From NCBI GenBank assembly GCA_022572625.1, contig JACZVN010000012.1:1-8567 (forward strand): a DNA stretch of 8,567 nucleotides. Direction: 5' to 3'. The notes beneath the pieces were generated by a model, which saw only the letters and a program-made list of their open reading frames with translations, was not told where the DNA came from and searched no databases. The DNA comes from Patescibacteria group bacterium. GTDB lineage: Bacteria; Patescibacteriota; Patescibacteriia; UBA2591; UBA6264. Below are positions 5,750 through 8,567 of this stretch, piece after piece. The position numbers and the translations under genes are program-made. Numbering within the stretch: position 1 is the stretch's first letter; each line of letters opens with the position of its first letter.

Positions 5750-5807
5750 TTGACTTTTCGCTCAAATCTGCTAAACTAAGGATAATCAAGTAAAAAGTTC
5801 TTTAAAA
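5750..5807 (+). promoter_or_regulatory. Promoter and conserved leader of the second serine peptidase
   Basis: TTGACT 5750-5755, a 16-base spacer and TAAACT 5772-5777 preceded by TGC. The whole block repeats 4757-4814. The two leaders diverge after 5807, just before the ribosome binding site AAGGAGAA of ATG 5830. Confidence 0.8.
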
Positions 5808-5829
5808 CCAATATTCCAAGGAGAATGTA

Positions 5830-6633
5830 ATGAAAAAACAAAGAATGATTGCGACGTTTATTATATCCCTAGGTTTGATTATAGGTTCATGCGTTTTTTT
5901 ACCGCAGAGTCCAGTTACAATTTCTGATACCCAGGCTTTACCGACTTACATTATGCCTATTTATACCACTACTGATACCAGTCAATACATATCTTTAGGC
6001 AATGCTTTTCTGATTGATTCAGAAAATAGATTATTTGCCACCATGGCCCATCAGTTTGATTGGCCAGGAAAGATGACTACTAAGATATGGATTTTTAATA
6101 AATGGTATTTAGTGAAGGTAAAAGAAGAATGGATTAATTGGGATGCTGATATAGCCATTGTCCAATTTATCACTAATAAAAATATTAAGCTGCCAAGGGC
6201 CGGATATTTAAAAAATGGTCTTTTAGAAAGAGAGTCAGTTATCAATGTTAAAGGATATCAGCATGATGGAAAAAGCACTTTTAAAAAATTAGGACTCGAT
6301 CCTCATTCATTAAAAGGTTTAGTGTTAAATCCAAGCGCCTACTGGAGTAATCCAGTAGAAATGGCTAAGGTAAAGATTCGTCAGCTTGAAGGTGAAACTA
6401 TTTCCAAGGGGGATCGTTCTTACCTTTATATGAATTATATCTATTTTTCATTTGAAACTAAGCAGGAATCCTATGCTAGTCTAAGTGGCTCTCCGGTACT
6501 ACAAGATGAATATATTGTTGCGATACTTTCAGCTGCCGGTGACAATGGATTAGCTATTCCGGCTTTTGAAATCAGCAACCTTTTAGAAAAAGTCAGAGAT
6601 GAGCTTAATCAATCCAAGGAAATTAAAAATTAA
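5830..6633 (+). CDS. Exported trypsin-like serine peptidase, paralogue 2, probable lipoprotein
   Basis: This 267-residue protein is a diverged paralogue of its upstream neighbour. Its signal sequence ends in IIGSC, a lipobox with Cys21, so it is probably a lipid-anchored protein on the outer face of the membrane, whereas the neighbour has an ordinary cleavage site. The triad is His74 in FATMAHQFD, Asp107 in NWDADIAIVQF and Ser219 in SLSGSPVL, which is closer to a canonical serine-protease nucleophile loop than in paralogue 1. The shared segments IFNKW, EWINW and AIPAFEI(S/E)NLL show common descent. No PDZ domain is present. A Shine-Dalgarno AAGGAG precedes ATG 5830. The middle region (about 140-205) is poorly conserved between the two, suggesting different substrates or partners. 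A bidirectional terminator follows. Confidence 0.8.
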   Translation: MKKQRMIATFIISLGLIIGSCVFLPQSPVTISDTQALPTYIMPIYTTTDTSQYISLGNAFLIDSENRLFATMAHQFDWPGKMTTKIWIFNKWYLVKVKEEWINWDADIAIVQFITNKNIKLPRAGYLKNGLLERESVINVKGYQHDGKSTFKKLGLDPHSLKGLVLNPSAYWSNPVEMAKVKIRQLEGETISKGDRSYLYMNYIYFSFETKQESYASLSGSPVLQDEYIVAILSAAGDNGLAIPAFEISNLLEKVRDELNQSKEIKN

Positions 6634-6667
6634 AAACCCCGTTAAATTAATAATATAACGGGGTTTT
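6633..6667. terminator. Bidirectional terminator between convergent genes
   Basis: AAAACCCCGTTA 6633-6644 pairs perfectly with TAACGGGGTTTT 6656-6667, a 12-base-pair stem. T-runs follow on both strands. It ends the plus-strand peptidase gene and the minus-strand HAD gene, whose stop codon lies five bases away. Confidence 0.88.
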
Positions 6668-6671
6668 AAGT

Positions 6672-7307
6672 TTAGACATTGTCATGGTCAACGATCGCAA
6701 TAATTGAATATATATCTTTAATTAGATAGTCTGGTTCAGCCGCTTTTAGTAACTCCTCTGATACAAAACCATTTAAAAAAGCAATTGATTTAACACTGGC
6801 TTTTTTAGCGTGACGAATATCAGATGGAGCATCACCAACATAAAAACAATTAGCTGGTGAGATTGAATATTCTTTAAGAAAGATTTGAATGTATTTAGCT
6901 TTATTAAATACATGAAAATATGAATCAGAAAAATACTTTTCAATTTCAAATTTTTTCAAAAGTGGGACGGTCAACTCTTTTTTTTGGGTAGTAATCATTC
7001 CCAAAGAAAAACCCTTTACTTGACATTCGTTTAAGGTACTAATAACGCCTGGATGAAGTTCAGCTGGATGAACATGTTGATTATAATAGGCTTCATATAT
7101 TTCATTGAGACGATCACGGCCAGCGGTAATTCCTCGAGAGGTATAAATTTTTAAATAATCACCTTCAATTTCTGCAAAATATTTATCTTTCGTCGGTGGT
7201 TTTTTATTAAAAAAACGAAATACTTCTCTCATGGAATTTAGAAAAACAGAGGTATCATTTAAAATCGTACCATTAAAATCAAACAGGACTAGTTTGGATT
7301 TATTCAA
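6672..7307 (-). CDS. HAD-superfamily phosphatase (phosphoglycolate-phosphatase-like)
   Basis: The 211-residue protein has the HAD order of motifs with a helical cap between the first two. Motif I is DFNGT (10-14, nucleophile Asp10), motif II ITT (105-107), the motif III Lys is about 136-138, and motif IV GDAPSD (158-163) holds the Mg ligands. The second residue of the usual DxD pair is Asn12. This DxN variant occurs in the superfamily but removes the usual general acid, so catalysis may differ. The closest general type is the Gph/PpaX group acting on small phosphate esters; the substrate is unknown. The start is TTG 7307-7305, supported by GAGGAG eight bases upstream on the minus strand. It has its own promoter and a shared bidirectional terminator. 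Confidence 0.83.
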   Translation of the reverse strand: MNKSKLVLFDFNGTILNDTSVFLNSMREVFRFFNKKPPTKDKYFAEIEGDYLKIYTSRGITAGRDRLNEIYEAYYNQHVHPAELHPGVISTLNECQVKGFSLGMITTQKKELTVPLLKKFEIEKYFSDSYFHVFNKAKYIQIFLKEYSISPANCFYVGDAPSDIRHAKKASVKSIAFLNGFVSEELLKAAEPDYLIKDIYSIIAIVDHDNV

Positions 7308-7346
7308 TTTATAATCTCCTCTTTATTTTTTGAATGATCTTTTTTA

Positions 7347-7374
7347 AGAATAGCAAATTATCTAAAAAAGTCAA
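7347..7374 (-). promoter_or_regulatory. Promoter of the HAD phosphatase gene
   Basis: On the minus strand TTGACT (7374-7369), a 16-base spacer and TATTCT (7352-7347), with the extended TG just before the -10. Transcription would start near 7340, giving a leader of about 33 bases. Because this gene has its own promoter, the RNA encoded upstream is not its leader. Confidence 0.75.
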
Positions 7375-7394
7375 TCCTGGCTAATTAAAAAATT

Positions 7395-7433
7395 AAAACC
7401 TTATTATACTATTAATTTATAATGGGGTTTTTT
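7395..7433 (+). terminator. Long hairpin with T-run, plus-strand orientation
   Basis: Positions 7395-7408 pair with 7418-7431 along 14 base pairs if two G-U pairs are allowed, followed by TTTTTT at 7428-7433. On the minus strand the same arms give two C-A mismatches, so the plus strand is the better fold. No plus-strand gene ends nearby, so it is an orphan terminator or a shared 3' structure for the minus-strand RNA upstream. Confidence 0.45.
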
Positions 7434-7446
7434 ATTATATAAATTG

Positions 7447-7476
7447 CAAGAGGGCTGCCTGTTTCTAGCAGCCCTC
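7447..7476 (-). terminator. Terminal hairpin of the structured RNA
   Basis: GAGGGCTGC 7450-7458 pairs perfectly with GCAGCCCTC 7468-7476. On the minus strand TTGCAATTT follows, a poor U-tract, so termination may be partial or the stem may protect a processed 3' end. Confidence 0.55.
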
Positions 7477-7654
7477 ATAGGGAATACTCCCAACCTTTAC
7501 CTCGGAATTTCCGAGGATCTCTATAGCCTAGTTTTACCAGGCTTACTGTGATGGCAGTTCCCCTGTCTGATCAAATCTTTTTGCGGATCAACGTCCATGA
7601 TTTTGGCCAAACAGTGCATAACCATACGTGCTTAAGAAACCGCCCGGTCACAGT
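7447..7654 (-). ncRNA. Candidate stand-alone structured noncoding RNA
   Basis: A consensus minus-strand promoter (7689-7661) drives a unit of about 208 bases with no credible reading frame but extensive pairing. The 5' end forms a long-range helix: CTGTGA with TCACAG (7653-7648 with 7551-7546), continued by a GGCGGTT/AACTGCC stem (7644-7638 with 7559-7553). It encloses about 78 bases with further stems, including TGATC/GATCA (7590-7586 with 7572-7568). Two perfect or near-perfect hairpins follow: eight pairs at 7543-7525 and seven pairs at 7516-7500. A small GGGA/TCCC hairpin and a nine-pair stem at 7476-7450 close the RNA. The architecture does not match tmRNA, 6S, SRP or RNase P RNA as I know them. 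The U-tract is weak, so the RNA may be processed or extend to about 7390. Confidence 0.65.
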
Positions 7655-7660
7655 ATTAAA

Positions 7661-7689
7661 AGTATAACATACACAAAAAATAAAGTCAA
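7661..7689 (-). promoter_or_regulatory. Strong sigma70-type promoter of the structured RNA
   Basis: On the minus strand TTGACT (7689-7684), a 17-base spacer and TATACT (7666-7661). Transcription would begin near 7654, directly at the 5' strand of the long-range helix. Confidence 0.82.
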
Positions 7690-7722
7690 TAATAAATTTG
7701 GGGACTAAAAAACTGTGAGGTC

Positions 7723-7750
7723 TTGCAATTTAGCTTTAAAATGTTAAAAT
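7723..7750 (+). promoter_or_regulatory. Promoter of the M23-type peptidase gene, implying a leaderless message
   Basis: TTGCAA 7723-7728, a 16-base spacer and TAAAAT 7745-7750 with TG at 7742-7743. Transcription should start about 7757, after ATG 7752 and just before ATG 7761. No Shine-Dalgarno precedes either ATG. Confidence 0.55.
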
Positions 7751-7751
7751 T

Positions 7752-8267
7752 ATGGGCAAGATGAACAGATTTATCCCACTACAAAAAGCTAAAACTGATT
7801 TTCAACCTAAATTAGAATTACACCGCTCGCTGGCTATTTTTGGTATTGTGACTATTATTGTCTTAATTGTCCTGTTTATCAGTGGAGCCATTATTACCAC
7901 AAAAAACAATCAATTACTAATTAATCCTTTGGCTGGAGTTTTTAAGGAAAAAGAACAGGAAGTACAATTTAATATTAAAAAGCATATTATTCAGTCCGGT
8001 GAGGTATTTTCTAATTTAACCGCCAGCCTAGGATTCACGGCTGAACAAACTCAAGAAATTTTCCAAAGTTCACAGGAAGTTTATAATTTAGCTAATATTA
8101 GAGCCGGGAATAGCATTCAGGCTTTTTTTGATCCGCAAACTAATGAATTTAAAAAAATGGTAGATGACATTAGGGCTGTAGAATTAGCACTAGGCTCTAG
8201 TGAAATCGGTATTTCAAATAAGGTTATAAAGAATCGCCAGTTTACCAGGTCTCTTTTTGTAAAATAA
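7752..8267 (+). CDS. Membrane-anchored M23-type cell-wall endopeptidase, N-terminal part, truncated
   Basis: The readable frame of 171 residues holds a basic N-terminus, one membrane helix (about 27-49) and a LysM/OapA-like domain (about 75-137) containing HIIQSGEVFSNL, a cluster typical of MepM- and Csd3-like murein endopeptidases ahead of the catalytic domain. The stretch NKVIKNRQFTRSLFV (157-170) resembles the segment that follows it in that family. The zinc-binding catalytic domain is missing because the sequence changes to other DNA near 8262. The stop at 8265-8267 is therefore not the natural end. Two ATGs are possible; the promoter position favours 7761 on a leaderless transcript. The family call relies on the accessory domain only, so another LysM-bearing envelope protein is possible. 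Confidence 0.6.
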   Translation: MGKMNRFIPLQKAKTDFQPKLELHRSLAIFGIVTIIVLIVLFISGAIITTKNNQLLINPLAGVFKEKEQEVQFNIKKHIIQSGEVFSNLTASLGFTAEQTQEIFQSSQEVYNLANIRAGNSIQAFFDPQTNEFKKMVDDIRAVELALGSSEIGISNKVIKNRQFTRSLFVK

Positions 8268-8285
8268 ATAGTAGGTAAGAAAGTC
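8255..8285. other. Second chimeric junction
   Basis: Similarity to the peptidase family ends at about 8262 and base composition rises from AT-rich to near-balanced. The sequence to the right reads as the start of a minus-strand gene that loses its end at the same place. No repeat or mobile-element end is seen. The exact point cannot be fixed from sequence alone. Confidence 0.6.
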
Positions 8286-8429
8286 AGTCGTACTAACAGT
8301 GCCTCCACTGTTGACTATTTGTTGCAGCTCAGTGCGTGAAGGGTAATTAAGCAGTTCTTGCTTCTCATGCGAATCATAAAAATCGACATCAATATTGATC
8401 GGATCTTGGATGGTTACAACGGTCGTCAT
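8265..8429 (-). CDS. Unidentified protein, N-terminal fragment
   Basis: On the minus strand ATG 8429-8427, preceded by a purine-rich GGAAAGGG, opens a frame that begins MTTVVTIQDPINIDVDFYDS and runs about 55 residues before the junction. It continues by chance to 8214 in the AT-rich DNA. The fragment is acidic and soluble-looking, with no signal peptide, and I do not recognise a family. It is divergent from the frame starting at 8545 and shares a 115-base intergenic region with it. Confidence 0.45.
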
Positions 8430-8488
8430 GTCGGCCCTTTCCTATGGAGTTCGCGTGTGTGATTCATTCGTTTCGTATTTCGCCAAAT

Positions 8489-8520
8489 TTGAAATGAAAA
8501 CACATGGTAATTTTATACCA
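8489..8520 (+). promoter_or_regulatory. Possible promoter with an overlapping inverted repeat
   Basis: TTGAAA 8489-8494 and TTTATA 8512-8517 have 17-base spacing. The inverted repeat TGGTA 8505-8509 / TACCA 8516-8520 covers the -10 box, a position used by repressor operators. The arms are short, so this is tentative. Confidence 0.35.
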
Positions 8521-8544
8521 CATCGACCTCAAAGGAGATTAGTA

Positions 8545-8567
8545 TTGGCACGTCCCAGAGCGCGCTG
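8545..8567 (+). CDS. Start of an unidentified gene (seven codons visible)
   Basis: AAAGGAG at 8531-8537 lies seven bases before TTG 8545, which opens a frame reading MARPRAR up to the window edge. MARPR starts are common in TetR-family repressors, and the divergent layout with an inverted repeat over the promoter would fit a repressor gene. Seven residues cannot establish this. Confidence 0.4.

Noticed and set aside
4757..5807. The repeated 58-base block as a CRISPR or insertion-sequence repeat
   Set aside because: There are only two copies, each exactly positioned as promoter and leader of paralogous genes, with no spacers and no element ends.
7447..7654. The structured RNA as RNase P RNA or 6S RNA
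   Set aside because: The conserved RNase P core segments (GAGGAAAGTCC-like and ACAGAA-like) are absent and it is too short. Its 5' end pairs with the middle, not the 3' end, unlike the single long hairpin with a central bubble of 6S RNA.
590..8262. The AT-rich core as a mobile element inserted into a GC-rich host
   Set aside because: No integrase, transposase, terminal repeats or target duplication is seen, and the right flank does not continue the interrupted flavoprotein gene.
8117..8308. A 63-codon minus-strand frame overlapping the peptidase end
   Set aside because: It runs across the second junction, opposite to a frame with recognisable domain sequence, so it is a by-product of the join.

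Overview
The window appears to join three DNA sources. Positions 1 to about 590 are GC-rich and encode the N-terminal half of an FAD-dependent oxidoreductase. About 590 to 8262 is AT-rich (roughly one third GC by eye) and compact. About 8263 to 8567 has intermediate GC and starts two divergent, unidentified genes. Both boundaries fall inside coding sequence: the left one fuses the oxidoreductase in frame to the upstream DNA of a small MscS channel, and the right one cuts an M23-type peptidase. Since the two flanks are not halves of one gene, a chimeric metagenomic or single-cell contig is the simplest reading.

The central 7.7 kb resembles a small-genome, uncultivated bacterium of the Patescibacteria/CPR (Parcubacteria-like) type. 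This is inferred from its base composition, its short envelope and hypothetical proteins, its mix of leaderless and Shine-Dalgarno starts, TTG starts, and clean intrinsic terminators. No rRNA, tRNA or marker gene is present to confirm it.

Layout: minimal MscS channel (+, 646-1179); a 39-residue Lys/Arg-rich protein too short for most gene callers (+, 1225-1344) with a hairpin-rich 3' region; a PAP2/AUR1-like membrane phosphatase (+); a three-helix membrane protein and a histidine phosphatase in one operon (+); a ClpP-like protease with an N-terminal membrane anchor (+); a structured RNA locus on the minus strand (about 4462-4698); two tandem paralogous exported trypsin-like serine peptidases (+); a HAD phosphatase (-); a second stand-alone structured RNA on the minus strand (about 7447-7654); and the start of a membrane-anchored M23-type endopeptidase (+), truncated at the right junction.

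The common theme is the cell envelope and protein quality control: osmotic channel, lipid-phosphate enzyme, membrane-tethered ClpP, two secreted serine peptidases and a cell-wall endopeptidase. The three serine protease genes each have their own promoter with a TTGAC(A/T) -35 box, a TGC-TAA extended -10 and an AGTTCTT element early in the leader. The two secreted peptidases share a 58-nt promoter/leader block with 53 identical positions, apparently far more conserved than their proteins. This suggests a small co-regulated protease set. The two minus-strand RNA loci, each with a promoter and terminator hairpin and no matching protein gene, are the best candidates for something undescribed.
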